64,000 nucleotides of DNA from Rhodobacterales bacterium HKCCE4037 (GCA_015689645.1 WVSM01000010.1:1-64000); one strand, 5' to 3'; positions 9,112 through 19,086 are shown, counted from the stretch's first letter. Translations and numbers: made by a program. Notes: generated from the letters alone by a model not told the origin.

Positions 9112-10554
9112 TCAGGTGCCGCAGAACGTCTGGCGGACGCGCTCGGTTTCGGTCGGCGGCTGCTGGAGGTCCTCGATCTCGGGGCGGTCCGTGAACGGGT
9201 CGGCGAGGGCGTCGTTCAGGCGGTGGAACGGGGCGTAGTCGCCCTGAACGGCGGCCTGGATCGCCTCTTCCACGCGGTGGTTGCGTGGGATCAGGGCGGG
9301 GTTGGCGGCCTGCATGGCCGTCACGCGCTCGGCCACGGGGCGGGTCTCGCGGGTGAGGCGGGTCTTGTAGGCCTCGAACCACGGCGTGAAGGCGGCGGGC
9401 GCTTCGAATGCCTCGGCCGCATCCTCGGGCGTGGCGGAAGAGAGCGCGCGGAAGGTCCGGGTGAAGTCGGCCCCGCCCTGCGCCATGCGATTGAGGAGGT
9501 CGAAGGCAAGGCTCACGTCCTCCTCCTCCTCGGTCGCGAGGCCCAGTTTCGCCCGCAGCACGTGGTGCCAGGCGTCGTCGAAGCGACCGGCGAAGCCGTT
9601 CACGATTTCGGTGAAGCTCTCGATGGCCGCGTCGCGGTCCGGCATCAGGGGCAGGAGGGACGTGGCGAGCTGTGCGAGGTTCCAGGCGCCGATCTGGGGC
9701 TGGTTGGCGTAGGCGTAGCGGCCGAACTGGTCGATTGAGCTGAAGACGGTCTCGGGATGGTAGGCATCCATCAAGGCGCAGGGGCCGTAGTCGATGGTCT
9801 CCCCCGAAAGCGTCATGTTGTCGGTGTTCATCACACCGTGGATGAAGCCCACGCCCATCCATGCGGCGATAAGCTTCGCCTGTGCGGCGACGACCGATTT
9901 CAGCAGGCCGGTGGGGCCGTCGGCCTCCGGGTAATGGCGCGCGATGGTGTGGTCGAGCAGGGCCTGCAGCGCTTCGGTATCGTCGCGGGCGGCGAAGAAC
10001 TGGAAGGTGCCGACGCGGATGTGGCTGGAGGCGACGCGGGTGAAGACGGCGCCGGGCATCCGGCCCTCGCGCAAGACGATTTCGCCCGTCTCCACGGCGG
10101 CGAGCGCGCGCGTGGTGGGAATGCCGAGGGCGGCCATCGCCTCGGACACGATGTATTCGCGCAGCACGGGGCCGAGCCATGCGCGCCCGTCGCCCATGCG
10201 GGAGTAGGGCGTGCGGCCCGCGCCCTTGAGCTGGATGTCGAAGCGCGCGCCATCCGGGGCCACGACCTCGCCGATCATCACGGCGCGGCCATCGCCGAGT
10301 TGCGGAGACCAGCCGCCGAACTGGTGGCCCGCGTAGACTTGCGCCAGCGGGGCCGCGCCTTCGGGCATCTCGTTCCCGGCGAAGATGCGGGCGAGGGCCT
10401 CGTCATCCGCGGCCAGGGTGAGGCCGAGACGATCCGCGAGCGGGCGGTTCGCCGCGATCAGCTTCGGCGCGGCGACGGCGGCGGGCGACTGGCGGGTGAA
10501 GAACCGCTCCGGCAGGGTCGCGTAGCTGTTGTCGAAGGGAAAATGGGTCGTCAC
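9112..10554 (-). CDS. selO: Protein adenylyltransferase SelO (YdiU/UPF0061 family)
   Basis: SelO is a pseudokinase-fold enzyme that transfers AMP from ATP to protein hydroxyl groups and is linked to redox stress. The 480-aa length fits the family. Recognisable blocks are [18 protein letters not shown] (about 89-106), [19 protein letters not shown] and [19 protein letters not shown], the last holding the metal-binding Asn and Asp. The third residue from the C-terminus is a cysteine (Cys478, FCGT), the position of selenocysteine in animal SelO and of the regulatory cysteine in bacterial ones. The start is GTG, preceded by CGGAGG. Confidence 0.95.
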   Translation of the reverse strand: MTTHFPFDNSYATLPERFFTRQSPAAVAAPKLIAANRPLADRLGLTLAADDEALARIFAGNEMPEGAAPLAQVYAGHQFGGWSPQLGDGRAVMIGEVVAPDGARFDIQLKGAGRTPYSRMGDGRAWLGPVLREYIVSEAMAALGIPTTRALAAVETGEIVLREGRMPGAVFTRVASSHIRVGTFQFFAARDDTEALQALLDHTIARHYPEADGPTGLLKSVVAAQAKLIAAWMGVGFIHGVMNTDNMTLSGETIDYGPCALMDAYHPETVFSSIDQFGRYAYANQPQIGAWNLAQLATSLLPLMPDRDAAIESFTEIVNGFAGRFDDAWHHVLRAKLGLATEEEEDVSLAFDLLNRMAQGGADFTRTFRALSSATPEDAAEAFEAPAAFTPWFEAYKTRLTRETRPVAERVTAMQAANPALIPRNHRVEEAIQAAVQGDYAPFHRLNDALADPFTDRPEIEDLQQPPTETERVRQTFCGT

Positions 10555-10615
10555 GGGCGGGGCCTCCGGTCTGGATACATGACATGTAGGGACGATCGGC
10601 GGCGGAGACCACCGG

Positions 10616-11077
10616 TCAGGGCGAGCGCAGGGACAGGTCGATCTGCACGGGCGTAAGGGTGCCGCCGGGCATGAGGGCGTCGCCTTCGATGGTCAGGCGC
10701 AGGTCTGGGCCGGTGCCCGAGATGCCGGTGATCCGAAGTCCGTCACGTCCGAAAACGGTCGGGGGCATATCGCTGGTCCGGTGAAGTGTCAGATCGTGTA
10801 GGGCCCAAGTGTCACCGTCAGCGGTGAGGGAGACGGTCAGAACGGGTGGCATCGGGAAGCCGAGATGGCGCTGCGCGAATTGCAGGCTCACAATGCCGTC
10901 CGGCCCCGAAAGGTCGGGCGCGCCTTCGCCGGTCAGGACAATGGTGCGTCCCTCCAGCGTCAGATGCGCGAGGGGCGGTCCGTCGGCGGAGGCGACCGAC
11001 GGCGCAAGCAGGAAGCAAAGCGGAAAAAGGAGCGCGCGGAGGGCCGAGACAAGAACCTGCGCCCGCCGGAGGATCAC
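10616..11077 (-). CDS. Secreted protein of unknown function
   Basis: The product is 153 aa with an Arg-containing N-terminus, a hydrophobic core and SVASA before the likely signal-peptidase site at about residue 31. The rest is a beta-rich, cysteine-free domain that I do not recognise. The GTG start overlaps the TGA of the upstream small membrane protein gene, so the two form a coupled pair. A periplasmic location is inferred from the signal peptide. Confidence 0.72.
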   Translation of the reverse strand: MILRRAQVLVSALRALLFPLCFLLAPSVASADGPPLAHLTLEGRTIVLTGEGAPDLSGPDGIVSLQFAQRHLGFPMPPVLTVSLTADGDTWALHDLTLHRTSDMPPTVFGRDGLRITGISGTGPDLRLTIEGDALMPGGTLTPVQIDLSLRSP

Positions 11078-11382
11078 GCCTGTTCGGAACCGTAATGTTC
11101 GCGATACCAGACCCGCCCGTGCTCGATCGCCGGGGACTGGATCAGAACCACGACGGCAAGCCCCATGATCCCGCCGACCACAGCCCCCATGAGGATACCG
11201 GTCAGCCCGACAAGCACGGCCCCCACGGCGACGACGAGTCCGACCAGAACCAGGTAGACCCAGGGCATCACGCCCATCTGCTTCCGGCCCTCTTTGTACA
11301 TCGCCTTGAAACGCTTCATCTGTTCCTTGCGCTCGAGCCCCTGAAGTTCAGGGACGGCATTTGCAGACCAATAAATTTTCAT
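11074..11382 (-). CDS. Small membrane protein of unknown function
   Basis: The product is 102 aa. A charged cytoplasmic-type N-terminus (about 1-37, many Lys/Arg) precedes two hydrophobic segments (about 40-62 and 63-84) separated only by a short turn, and the C-terminus is charged. No family was recognised. It overlaps the following secreted-protein gene by 4 bp. The N-terminal length and the lack of a signal sequence suggest an inner-membrane hairpin protein. Confidence 0.7.
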   Translation of the reverse strand: MKIYWSANAVPELQGLERKEQMKRFKAMYKEGRKQMGVMPWVYLVLVGLVVAVGAVLVGLTGILMGAVVGGIMGLAVVVLIQSPAIEHGRVWYREHYGSEQA

Positions 11383-11431
11383 GAGTCGCTCCGGGGAAAG
11401 CTGTGGTCGTGTAAATGGCTTCGGCGAGAGC

Positions 11432-12367
11432 TTACAGCGTGGCGAGGCGTTCTGTCAGCAATGAGAAGAAGCCGTCCGCATCGACGTCGCCCATGAAAGT
11501 CGCGTTCGCAGGGCGGTCGGTGACGCGCCACCAGTCGGCGACGGTCATGCCGCGGGTCAGGTTCGACCCGGTTTCGATCTCGACGTTGATGTGGCGACCG
11601 GAGAACAGGTCCGGCCGGATCAGGTAGGCGATGACGCAGGGATCATGGAGCGGCGCGCCGGCGCTGCCGTATTTCTCCTTGTCGAACCGCTCGAAGAAAT
11701 CGGTCCATTCGGCGACCATGGTGCCGACCTTCGTGCCAAGGCCGCGGAACGCCTCGACCCGCGGGGCGGTCGTTAGCGCCTTGTGGGTGACATCGAGTGG
11801 CATCACCGTGATGGGCCGGCCGGATCTGAACACGATTTCAGCGGCTTCCGGATCGACGTAAATGTTGAACTCGGCGGCGGGCGTGATGTTTCCAACCTCG
11901 AAATAGGCGCCGCCCATCAGGACGATCTCCTGCACCTTCTCGACGATATCGGGCGCGGTTTCGAACGCGGTCGCGATATTCGTCAAGGGGCCGAGGGCAC
12001 AGAGGGTCACGCTGTCGGCAGGCTCGGCGCGCAGGGTTTCGACGATGAAGGACACGCCGTGCTGATCCTGCATGGGCATCGTGGGATCGGGCATCTGCGG
12101 CCCGTCGAGGCCGGTTTTGCCGTGCACGTGCTCGGCGGTGACAAGTGGCTGGCGCAGGGGGCGGTCACAGCCGGCGAAAACCTTGGTATCCGGCTTTCCG
12201 GCCAGTTCGCAGACGATGCGCGCGTTCTTTGCGGTCAGTTCCAGCGGGACATTGCCGGCAACCGCCACGACGCCGAGAACCTCGATCTCCGGCGAGGCCA
12301 GCGCCAGCAGAATCGCAACCGCGTCGTCCTGTCCGGGGTCCGTGTCGATGATGATCTTGCGTGCCAT
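11432..12367 (-). CDS. Inosine-uridine preferring nucleoside hydrolase
   Basis: The product is 311 aa. The N-terminus carries the calcium-binding DTDPGQDD motif (Asp8, Asp10, Asp14, Asp15) that defines nucleoside hydrolases, and later segments such as ITPAAEFNIYVDPEAA and APLHDPCVIAY carry further active-site residues including the C-terminal Asp. The enzyme cleaves ribonucleosides to base and ribose for salvage. The start was placed at MARKII with GGAGC upstream rather than at an upstream start that adds an unrelated extension. It is divergent from a DUF1499 gene. The exact nucleoside preference is not evident. Confidence 0.93.
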   Translation of the reverse strand: MARKIIIDTDPGQDDAVAILLALASPEIEVLGVVAVAGNVPLELTAKNARIVCELAGKPDTKVFAGCDRPLRQPLVTAEHVHGKTGLDGPQMPDPTMPMQDQHGVSFIVETLRAEPADSVTLCALGPLTNIATAFETAPDIVEKVQEIVLMGGAYFEVGNITPAAEFNIYVDPEAAEIVFRSGRPITVMPLDVTHKALTTAPRVEAFRGLGTKVGTMVAEWTDFFERFDKEKYGSAGAPLHDPCVIAYLIRPDLFSGRHINVEIETGSNLTRGMTVADWWRVTDRPANATFMGDVDADGFFSLLTERLATL

Positions 12368-12473
12368 GGGGTGCTCCGTCGGTTGAGGGCGGATGTTTGA
12401 GGGTTTGGGCGCGGGATGCAAGGGCAGCAGGCGCAGGCTTGACGCGGACGCACGCAGGGCGCAAGGGATTAGC

Positions 12474-12941
12474 ATGAAGATCCTGCTGTACCTCGTGATC
12501 CTTGTGCTGGTTGCCGTTGCTGCCGGGGCGGCCTATTTCCGCCTAGCGCCGCTGGATGCCGAGGCGCTGCACGTCGACCCGGCGGAGGTCACGCCGCCCG
12601 GCAGTCCGAATTTCGCGTTGATGGTGGGAACCTCGGGGCATTTCATCCAGAACACGCCCGGCGAAGTCGCGTCCCGGATCGCCGCGGTGGCCGACGCCGA
12701 TGGCGCACAGCTTCTGGCCGGATCGCTTGAAGAAGGGCATGTCACCTACGTGGTGCGCTCTCGCATCATGGGGTTTCCCGATATCATCAGCCTGCGTTGG
12801 CAGCCCGAGAACGACGGCACCAAGCTCGAGATCTTCTCGCGTTCCGTCTACGGGCGTTCGGATTTCGGCGTGAACACGCGGCGCGCGCATCGCTGGTCGC
12901 AGGCCGCACGCGGCGCCACGGTGTTCAGCGACGGGGATTAG
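12474..12941 (+). CDS. DUF1499 family membrane-anchored protein
   Basis: The product is 155 aa with an N-terminal hydrophobic anchor (about 3-24) followed by a soluble domain of DUF1499 type: PGSPNFALMVGT near the start, RSRIMGFPDIISLRW, and LEIFSRSVYGRSDFGVNTRRAHRW towards the end. No biochemical function is established for the family. The start follows AAGGGA at a suitable distance; an earlier in-frame ATG lacks a ribosome-binding site. It sits 48 bp upstream of prfA on the same strand and could share its transcript. Confidence 0.82.
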   Translation: MKILLYLVILVLVAVAAGAAYFRLAPLDAEALHVDPAEVTPPGSPNFALMVGTSGHFIQNTPGEVASRIAAVADADGAQLLAGSLEEGHVTYVVRSRIMGFPDIISLRWQPENDGTKLEIFSRSVYGRSDFGVNTRRAHRWSQAARGATVFSDGD

Positions 12942-12989
12942 CGCGGGCGCATCTTCGCCCGTGATGTCCAGTTTCCCGAAAGCCCTGCC

Positions 12990-14045
12990 ATGCTCCCCCG
13001 TGACCGCCTTCGCCAGATCACCGACCGGTTCGAATATCTCGAAGCGCAGCTGAACGGTGGGCCCGACGCCTCGGAGATCGCGCAGATCAGCCGCGAATAT
13101 GCCGAACTGAAGCCGGTGGTCGCCGAAATCGCGGCCTATGAACAACTGCTGTCCGACTTGTCCGAGGCCGAGGCGATGCTGGACGATCCCGACATGAAGC
13201 CGCTGGCGGAGGAAGAGATTCCGCGCCTGCGCGAGGCGATCCCGCGGGCCGAGAAGACGCTTCAGATCGCGCTCCTGCCCAAGGATGCGGCTGACGCCAA
13301 GCCCGCGATGATCGAGATCCGGCCCGGCACGGGCGGGGATGAGGCGGCGCTGTTCGCGGGCGATCTGTTGCGCATGTACACGCGCTATGCCGAGGCGCGG
13401 GGCTGGCGGCTGGAGATCATCGACCTGGCCGAGACCGAGTTGGGCGGGATCAAGGAGGTCACCGCCCGGATCGAGGGTGAGAATGTCTTTGCCCGGCTGA
13501 AATACGAATCCGGCGTGCACCGCGTGCAGCGCGTGCCCGAGACGGAATCGGGCGGGCGCATCCACACCTCTGCGGCGACCGTGGCGGTTCTGCCGGAGGC
13601 CGAGGACGTCGATATCGACATTCCGGCCAGCGACATCCGGATCGATACGATGCGGTCGAGCGGGGCAGGCGGGCAGCACGTCAACACCACCGACTCGGCC
13701 GTGCGGATCACTCACATCCCCTCGGGCATCGTGGTGACCAGTTCCGAGAAATCCCAGCACCGCAATCGCGAGATCGCCATGTCGGTCCTGCGCGCGCGGC
13801 TCTATGACCTCGAACGCCAGCGGATCGACAGCGCGCGCGCCGCCGACCGGAAATCGCAGGTCGGCTCCGGCGACCGGTCCGAACGCATCCGCACCTACAA
13901 TTTCCCGCAGGGGCGCATGACGGACCACCGGATCAACCTGACGCTCTACAAGCTCGACCAGGTGATGGCGGGCGACCTCGACGAGATCGTCGATGCGCTG
14001 ACCGCCGAGGACCAGGCGATGAAGCTGGCGGAGATGGAGGGGTGA
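12990..14045 (+). CDS. prfA: Peptide chain release factor 1
   Basis: RF1 recognises UAA and UAG stop codons and triggers peptide release at the ribosome. The 351-aa product has the N-terminal helical domain, the [18 protein letters not shown] block and the universally conserved GGQ (residues 227-229 in [16 protein letters not shown]) whose glutamine is the substrate of PrmC. The GTG start of prmC overlaps its stop codon by 4 bp, so enzyme and substrate are co-translated. Confidence 0.98.
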   Translation: MLPRDRLRQITDRFEYLEAQLNGGPDASEIAQISREYAELKPVVAEIAAYEQLLSDLSEAEAMLDDPDMKPLAEEEIPRLREAIPRAEKTLQIALLPKDAADAKPAMIEIRPGTGGDEAALFAGDLLRMYTRYAEARGWRLEIIDLAETELGGIKEVTARIEGENVFARLKYESGVHRVQRVPETESGGRIHTSAATVAVLPEAEDVDIDIPASDIRIDTMRSSGAGGQHVNTTDSAVRITHIPSGIVVTSSEKSQHRNREIAMSVLRARLYDLERQRIDSARAADRKSQVGSGDRSERIRTYNFPQGRMTDHRINLTLYKLDQVMAGDLDEIVDALTAEDQAMKLAEMEG

Positions 14046-14881
14046 GTCCGACCATCGGCGGCGCGCTACGGATGGCGCGCTCGGTTCTGGGGGCTTTCCT
14101 CGAGGATCGCGATGCCGAGCGGGAGGCGCGTCTGATCCTGTCCCATGTCACCGGGCGGTCCCAGGCGTCGCTTCTGGCCGATGCGGACGGGGAATTGGGA
14201 GCCGAGGCGCAGCGCAGGCTCACCCTCCTGCTCGATGCGCGCCGGCAGCGCCAGCCGCTGAGCCAGCTGATCGGATCGGTGGAGTTCTACGGGCGCAGGT
14301 TCGAGGTGTCGGAAGACGTCCTGACGCCCCGGCCCGACACGGAAACGCTGATCGACATTGCGCTGGCGGCCCCTGTCGCGCGCGTTCTGGACCTTGGCAC
14401 CGGATCGGGCTGCATCCTCGCCACCCTGCTCGCCGAACGCCCCGGTGCGACCGGACTGGGGACCGACCTGTCGGAAGCGGCGCTTGCGGTGGCGGAGCGC
14501 AACATCGGCGCGCTAGATTTCGGCGGGCGGGCCGAGTTGCGGCAATCGGACTGGTTCGGCGCGGTGGACGGGGTCTTCGACCTGATCGTCTCCAACCCGC
14601 CCTATATCACCGCCGAGGAAATGCAGACCCTCGCGCCCGAGGTTCGCCACTGGGAGCCGCAGATGGCACTCACGCCCGGAGGCGACGGGCTGGACGCCTA
14701 CCGCGCCATTTTGGCCGGGATGCCGGACCATCTCGCCCGATCGGGGCGCTTGATCGTCGAGATCGGATACGGGCAGGGCACGGCCGTCTCCGACCTCTTC
14801 CGCGCGGCGGGTCTTGAAAACGTCACCTGTCATGCCGACCTGTCGGGGAAGGACAGGGTTGTCTCCGGCAGCCGCGTCTGA
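14042..14881 (+). CDS. prmC: Release factor glutamine N5-methyltransferase
   Basis: PrmC methylates the glutamine of the GGQ motif in RF1 and RF2 using S-adenosylmethionine. The 279-aa product has an N-terminal helical domain, the SAM-binding [10 protein letters not shown] and the catalytic NPPY (residues 185-188). The start codon is GTG, inside the prfA stop (GTGA). The N-terminus directly continues the normal family pattern, so no alternative start is needed. Confidence 0.97.
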   Translation: MSPTIGGALRMARSVLGAFLEDRDAEREARLILSHVTGRSQASLLADADGELGAEAQRRLTLLLDARRQRQPLSQLIGSVEFYGRRFEVSEDVLTPRPDTETLIDIALAAPVARVLDLGTGSGCILATLLAERPGATGLGTDLSEAALAVAERNIGALDFGGRAELRQSDWFGAVDGVFDLIVSNPPYITAEEMQTLAPEVRHWEPQMALTPGGDGLDAYRAILAGMPDHLARSGRLIVEIGYGQGTAVSDLFRAAGLENVTCHADLSGKDRVVSGSRV

Positions 14882-15140
14882 CGGGGCGCACCCCTCCAAA
14901 ACCGGCAGTTTCCCGCGAATATCGCGGCTTTTTGCCTGTTTTCGAGACTTTGCGCTGGACAGGCGCTTTCGCCCGTGTTTACTCAGTTCAGGTGCGTTTC
15001 AAGGGCCATTGCCGCCCGGCCGCGCCTTCCTTACCAGACAGCGCAAGGGCCAGCGAGATTGCCGGCGAGCGCAAACTGAAAGCAATCCGGCCCGCATGAT
15101 GCGAGTGGCCGACAACCAGGACAACTGGACCCAGACACAC
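14882..15140 (+). other. Spacer between prmC and the DUF4167 gene
   Basis: The first 50 bp hold a weak terminator-like hairpin (14913-14933). The remaining 200 bp contain no supported gene and presumably the promoter of the DUF4167 gene. The open frame running through it in the DUF4167 frame has no ribosome-binding site. Confidence 0.5.
14913..14933 (+). terminator. Weak rho-independent terminator after prmC
   Basis: CCGCGA-ATA-TCGCGG is a 6-bp stem with a 3-nt loop followed by CTTTTT. It lies 32 bp past the prmC stop. The stem is short, so efficiency may be low. Confidence 0.5.
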
Positions 15141-15794
15141 ATGAGATCATCGAAGAACCGCTCGCGGTCCAAGGGGAACCGCAACCGCTCGGTCGGGAAC
15201 ATCGTCAACCGCGTGTTCGACAGTTCCGGGCCCGAAGGCAAGGTGCGCGGCACCCCGCAGCAGATCATCGACAAGTACAACCAGCTTGCGCGGGACGCAC
15301 AGCTTGGCAATGACCGTGTCGCGTTCGAGAACTTCCAGCAGCATGCGGAGCATTACACGCGCATGCTCGCCGAAGCGCAGCGCGAGATGGATGCCAAGCG
15401 CGATGCGCAGCAGCAGAACAACTCCAACCAGAACAACCAGCAGGGCAACCAGCCGAACACCCAGCAGGGTGGCGGCGACGGTGGCAACAGTGGCAACAGC
15501 GGCAACAGCGGCGGTGGCAAGAACAACCGTCGCGGCCGGAACAAGGACAACGATCAGCAGGGCGGCGATCAGCAGGGCGGGGACCAGTCCCAGCCCGACG
15601 CGGCGCAATCGGGCGATCAGCCTGCGGAACAGCGCAGCTTCGACGCCGTGATCGACAGCGGCAGCAGCGAAGACAGCGGCCTTGTGGAAACGCCCGAAAG
15701 CGCGCCCAAGCCCAAGCGGCAGCGCCGCAAGCGCAAGGCCGAAGGCGAAGACGGTGGCGGCGAGGATCAGCCGCCGCAGGAGGCCGCCGAGTAA
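15141..15794 (+). CDS. DUF4167 domain protein, low-complexity RNA-binding-like
   Basis: The product is 217 aa. A very basic N-terminus (MRSSKNRSRSKGNRNR) leads into the conserved DUF4167 block with NIVNRVFDSSGPEGKVRGTP and QHAEHYTRMLAEAQREMDA (about 17-90). Then follows a low-complexity region rich in Gln, Asn and Gly, and a C-terminus with basic (KPKRQRRKRKAE) and acidic patches. The family is restricted to Alphaproteobacteria and its composition suggests nucleic-acid binding, but no function is proven. The start chosen is the usual family start; an ATG pair 42-45 bp upstream is possible. A strong terminator follows. Confidence 0.88.
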   Translation: MRSSKNRSRSKGNRNRSVGNIVNRVFDSSGPEGKVRGTPQQIIDKYNQLARDAQLGNDRVAFENFQQHAEHYTRMLAEAQREMDAKRDAQQQNNSNQNNQQGNQPNTQQGGGDGGNSGNSGNSGGGKNNRRGRNKDNDQQGGDQQGGDQSQPDAAQSGDQPAEQRSFDAVIDSGSSEDSGLVETPESAPKPKRQRRKRKAEGEDGGGEDQPPQEAAE

Positions 15795-15800
15795 GACGAA

Positions 15801-15821
15801 GGGCCCCGCGGGGCCCTTTTT
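15801..15821 (+). terminator. Rho-independent terminator after the DUF4167 gene
   Basis: GGGCCCCGCGGGGCCC, a fully self-complementary GC hairpin, is followed by TTTTT. It separates the DUF4167 gene from the convergent rsmA gene, whose stop is 5 bp away. Confidence 0.9.
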
Positions 15822-15825
15822 CATG

Positions 15826-16668
15826 TCACGGTTTCGCGATTTCCCGCGCCAGGGCGCAAAACCCTTCGATCGGCACCTGTTCGGCCCGATCCGTGGGCGT
15901 CAGGCCAGCGGCGTGCAGCCTGTCCTCGATATCCGGTGCCAGCCCCTTCAATGCCGCCCGGAGCATCTTGCGCCGCTGCGCGAAGGCCGCTTTCACCACC
16001 CGGCTCAGGGTCTCGGCATCCGCTTCGAAGCGCGGGGCGGGCAGCGCCTCGATATGCACAACGGCCGAACGGACCTTCGGCGGCGGCGTGAAGGCCTCTG
16101 GCGGCAGGCCCATCGCGATCTTCGCCGTCGCCCGCCACTGCGCCAGCACCGCGAGGCGTCCGTAGGCCTTGCCGCCGGGCTGCGCCACGATCCGCTCCGC
16201 CACCTCGCGCTGGAACATCAGCGTCAGGCTTTCCCATGGCGGCGGCCAGCTTGCCGGCGTCAGCCAGCGCACCAGAAGTTCCGTCCCGACATTGTAGGGC
16301 AGGTTCGCCACCACCTTGCGCGGCGGGCTGAGCCTGGCTTCCCAATCGACGTCCAGCGCGTCGGCGTTCAGCACCTCCAGCCGCCCGGGATAGGCGGCGG
16401 CGATCTCGGCCAGGGCGGGCAGGCAACGCGCGTCCTTTTCCACCGCAACCACTCGGCGTGCGCCTTCCGCCAAGAGGCCCCGCGTGAGCCCGCCGGGACC
16501 GGGGCCGACCTCCAGCACGTCGACTTTCGAGAGATCGCCCGCAACCCGCGCGATCTTCGCCGTCAGGTTGAGATCCAGCAGGAAGTTCTGCCCCAGCGCC
16601 TTGCGCGCCGAGAGACCATGGCTGGCGATGACCTCGCGCAAGGGGGGCAGACCGTCGATTGTGCTCAT
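15826..16668 (-). CDS. rsmA: 16S rRNA (adenine1518/1519-N6)-dimethyltransferase (KsgA)
   Basis: RsmA dimethylates two adjacent adenines in the 3' hairpin of 16S rRNA during 30S maturation. The 280-aa product shows ALGQNFLLD, the SAM-binding [14 protein letters not shown] and the catalytic NLPYNVG. The start MSTIDG was chosen from family length; the open frame continues upstream only through non-coding hairpin sequence. It is the last gene of the lptF-lptG-lptD-surA-pdxA-rsmA block, separated from pdxA by 190 bp of repeat-rich DNA. Confidence 0.96.
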   Translation of the reverse strand: MSTIDGLPPLREVIASHGLSARKALGQNFLLDLNLTAKIARVAGDLSKVDVLEVGPGPGGLTRGLLAEGARRVVAVEKDARCLPALAEIAAAYPGRLEVLNADALDVDWEARLSPPRKVVANLPYNVGTELLVRWLTPASWPPPWESLTLMFQREVAERIVAQPGGKAYGRLAVLAQWRATAKIAMGLPPEAFTPPPKVRSAVVHIEALPAPRFEADAETLSRVVKAAFAQRRKMLRAALKGLAPDIEDRLHAAGLTPTDRAEQVPIEGFCALAREIAKP

Positions 16669-16677
16669 CCCGCGCAT

Positions 16678-16740
16678 CCATCTTTGTTCCGGAAATATGC
16701 TCGGGGGGGCTGCGCAGCAGCGGGGGGCAGACAGCCCCCC
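16678..16740 (-). repeat. GC-rich hairpin intergenic element, copy 2
   Basis: On the minus strand it reads as a G-run/C-run hairpin, a second GC-rich stem, CCCCCCGAGC, ATATTT and CCGGAACAAAGATG, running into the rsmA start region. It resembles the element at 77-137 in order and end sequence. It may act on rsmA transcript structure. Confidence 0.45.
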
Positions 16741-16770
16741 TCCGACCCCTGAACCACGCGCATTCGGACG

Positions 16771-16803
16771 GGGGTGCACCCCGCCCGGGGCCTTGCCCCG
16801 GGC
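16771..16803. repeat. Adjacent perfect palindromes between pdxA and rsmA
   Basis: GGGGTGCACCCC (16771-16782) is immediately followed by a 9-bp-stem hairpin GCCCGGGGC-CTT-GCCCCGGGC (16783-16803). No T-run follows on either strand. It may be an mRNA-stabilising or transcription-attenuating structure inside the pdxA-rsmA spacer. Confidence 0.5.
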
Positions 16804-16858
16804 GCCCGGTCGCGTGCGGGGCGCAGGCCGAAGGCCGAGCACGCGGCGAAACGTCCGG

Positions 16859-17839
16859 TCACGATTGCGCCCGCGCGGCCGCCATCTCGCGTGCCATTTT
16901 CAGCGCCGCGATCAGGCTGGTGGGGTCTGCCCGCCCTTGTCCCGCGATGTCGAGCGCGGTTCCATGGTCGGGCGAGGTGCGGATGAACGGCAGGCCGAGG
17001 GTCACGTTCACCCCGCCGGAAAAGTCGATTGTCTTGATCGGGATCAGCGCCTGGTCGTGATACATCGCCACCGCCGCGTCATAGCCCGCCCGCGCCGTGG
17101 CATGGAACATCGTGTCGGCCGACAGGGGACCGACCAGGTCCATGCCGTCGGCACGCAAGGCGTCGAGCACGGGGATGATCAGCTCGATCTCTTCGCGCCC
17201 CATCGCGCCGCCTTCGCCGGCATGGGGATTCAGGCCGGCCACCGCGATCCGGGGGGCTGCAACGCCGAAATCGCGCCGCAGCGCGGCCTCGGTGATCAGC
17301 AAGGTCTGGCGCAGCAGGTCTTCGGTCAGTTCATCGGGGACGCGGCTCAGGGGGATATGGATCGTTGTCGGCACCACGCGCACCTCGGGGCAGGCGAGCA
17401 TCATGACGACGCGCTTTACCCCGGCGAGATGTGCCAGAAATTCCGTATGGCCCGGAAAGCCGAACCCGGCGCCATCCATCAGGGCCTTCTTGTGGATGGG
17501 GCCGGTCGTCAGCGCCGAGGCCTCGCCTCGCTGCACGAGCTCCACGCCGCACTCGATCGCGTCGATCACACCCTGGGCATTGGCAGGGTCCGGCGTGCCG
17601 GGAGAGACCGCACCCGCGAAGGGCATCGTCAGGACGGGCAGGCCGGAGCGGGCTGCAGCCAGCGCGTCGGCCGGCTGGTCGATCTCTTCGATCGGCGCGT
17701 CGAAGCCCGACAGGTGGCGGGGATCCCCGATCACGAAGAAGGGCAGGTCAGGCCCGAGGGTCTGCCACGCGCGGGCGGCGAGTTCAGGCCCGACGCCTGC
17801 CGGTTCCCCCACGCTCAGGGCAATGGGCGGCGTGCTCAA
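16859..17839 (-). CDS. pdxA: 4-hydroxythreonine-4-phosphate dehydrogenase
   Basis: PdxA oxidises 4-phosphohydroxy-L-threonine in pyridoxal 5'-phosphate synthesis. The 326-aa product starts with the [12 protein letters not shown] block and contains [24 protein letters not shown] and [16 protein letters not shown] with the metal-binding histidines. The start is a TTG that overlaps the surA TGA (TTGA). A later start would remove the conserved GEPAG, which begins at residue 11, so this unusual codon is probably real. The surA-pdxA-rsmA order is the same as in enterobacteria. Confidence 0.95.
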   Translation of the reverse strand: MSTPPIALSVGEPAGVGPELAARAWQTLGPDLPFFVIGDPRHLSGFDAPIEEIDQPADALAAARSGLPVLTMPFAGAVSPGTPDPANAQGVIDAIECGVELVQRGEASALTTGPIHKKALMDGAGFGFPGHTEFLAHLAGVKRVVMMLACPEVRVVPTTIHIPLSRVPDELTEDLLRQTLLITEAALRRDFGVAAPRIAVAGLNPHAGEGGAMGREEIELIIPVLDALRADGMDLVGPLSADTMFHATARAGYDAAVAMYHDQALIPIKTIDFSGGVNVTLGLPFIRTSPDHGTALDIAGQGRADPTSLIAALKMAREMAAARAQS

Positions 17840-19086
17840 TTTTCGTAGATAATGCGCGCCTCGGCCCGCAACTCCTCGAGGTAACCTGTGGCATAGGCCT
17901 CCAGGCGCTGTCCGATGAGTTGCTGGCGCACGGCATCGATGCCCTGTTCGGGTTCCGCGCGTTCACGGTCGCACAACATCAGGGCGAGCAGCACCGTGCC
18001 GCCGTTGCGCGTGACCGAGGTGGACATCTCGCGATCGTCCAGCGCCCGCAGCGCGAGGGCCACGTCCTCGGGAAGAGCGCTTGGCGCCACCGACTGGCGC
18101 TGGAAGCCTCCGGGGATCACGCCGTTGAAATCGTTGCAGGTGTCGACGGCGTTGCGCAGGCGTTCAGCCTCCGCCAGGGCCGTCGGGCTGCGGCCACCGG
18201 GGATCGCGATGGACACGTAGTCGATCGCGGTCACAGGCAATTCGGGGGCCTCGACCTCGCGCTGGCCACGGAACTGGAACAGGGCATAGGCCTGCCCGCC
18301 GCCAAGCGGCACGGGCTCGGTGACTTGTCCGACACCCATGGTCGTGAACATGTCACGCAGCCCTTCGGGCAATTCGTTCAAGGCTCGCCAGCCGGTCAAT
18401 CCGCCGTTTTCACGGGTCGGAGCGGCTGAGAAACGGCGCGCGGCTTCCGAGAAAGTCTCCGTGCTGCCGGCGATCTGGCTGCGCAGGCGCAGGAGTTCCG
18501 ACACCAGGTTGGCCTGGTTCTCGGGCGTGACGGGGATGATGATCTCGGCGAGCGAGACCTCGATGCCACCGCCAAGGATGGTTCCAAGCTCCATCGCGCG
18601 GTCGACCTCTTCCGGGGTGACCTGCGCGCGGTCGCCGAAGCGCGCGCGCACCACGTTGCGCCATGTGATGCCGTTGGCCACGAAGTCGCGGACGGTTTCC
18701 GGTGCAATCCCCTGCGAGGCCATCTGGCGCAGGAACTGCTCGGGTCCAAGGTTTGCGCGGGCGGCGAATTCGGTCAGGCCCTCCTCGATTTCCTCGGGCG
18801 AGGCCTCTGCGCCGACGGCAAGCGCGGCCCCTTCCTGCAGGCGTTCGTTGACGAGTGCCTCCATCGCCTGTTGCCGCAAATCGCCTTGCGCGTTCAGCAC
18901 CTCGAGGAAGCGTGCGCGCTGGTCGATTTCGAAATTCGTGACGATTGCGTCATCGACACGGACCGCAACGGAGAAAGGGTTCTGCGCCTGCGCGGGACCT
19001 GCCAGGGTTGCAAGAACGCTTGCGGCGAAAGTCGTCACCAGCGCGCGGTGCGATGTGCCAAGCACCCGTTTCAATGTCCGGATCAT
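17836..19086 (-). CDS. surA: Periplasmic peptidyl-prolyl isomerase / chaperone SurA
   Basis: SurA chaperones outer-membrane proteins, LptD among them, across the periplasm. The 416-aa product has a signal peptide ending near AQA (about residue 34), a SurA N-terminal helical domain (about 40-165) and one recognisable parvulin domain (about 170-280) with VSLAEIIIPVTPENQ, RRFSAAPTRENGGLTGW and ALFQFRGQ. The C-terminal part has two cysteines that may pair. It lies 91 bp downstream of lptD and overlaps pdxA by 4 bp. Confidence 0.92.
   Translation of the reverse strand: MIRTLKRVLGTSHRALVTTFAASVLATLAGPAQAQNPFSVAVRVDDAIVTNFEIDQRARFLEVLNAQGDLRQQAMEALVNERLQEGAALAVGAEASPEEIEEGLTEFAARANLGPEQFLRQMASQGIAPETVRDFVANGITWRNVVRARFGDRAQVTPEEVDRAMELGTILGGGIEVSLAEIIIPVTPENQANLVSELLRLRSQIAGSTETFSEAARRFSAAPTRENGGLTGWRALNELPEGLRDMFTTMGVGQVTEPVPLGGGQAYALFQFRGQREVEAPELPVTAIDYVSIAIPGGRSPTALAEAERLRNAVDTCNDFNGVIPGGFQRQSVAPSALPEDVALALRALDDREMSTSVTRNGGTVLLALMLCDRERAEPEQGIDAVRQQLIGQRLEAYATGYLEELRAEARIIYEN

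Noticed and set aside
12543-13928. 461-codon open frame opposite prfA
   Set aside because: It lies fully antisense to release factor 1 and has no recognisable product.
14814-15140. Extension of the DUF4167 protein upstream to 14814
   Set aside because: It overlaps prmC and a terminator-like hairpin, and the family starts at MRSSK.
15381-15560. Repetitive Gln/Asn/Gly codons that could be mistaken for a tandem repeat array
   Set aside because: They are irregular low-complexity codons inside the DUF4167 gene, not a nucleotide repeat with a fixed period, and not a CRISPR.
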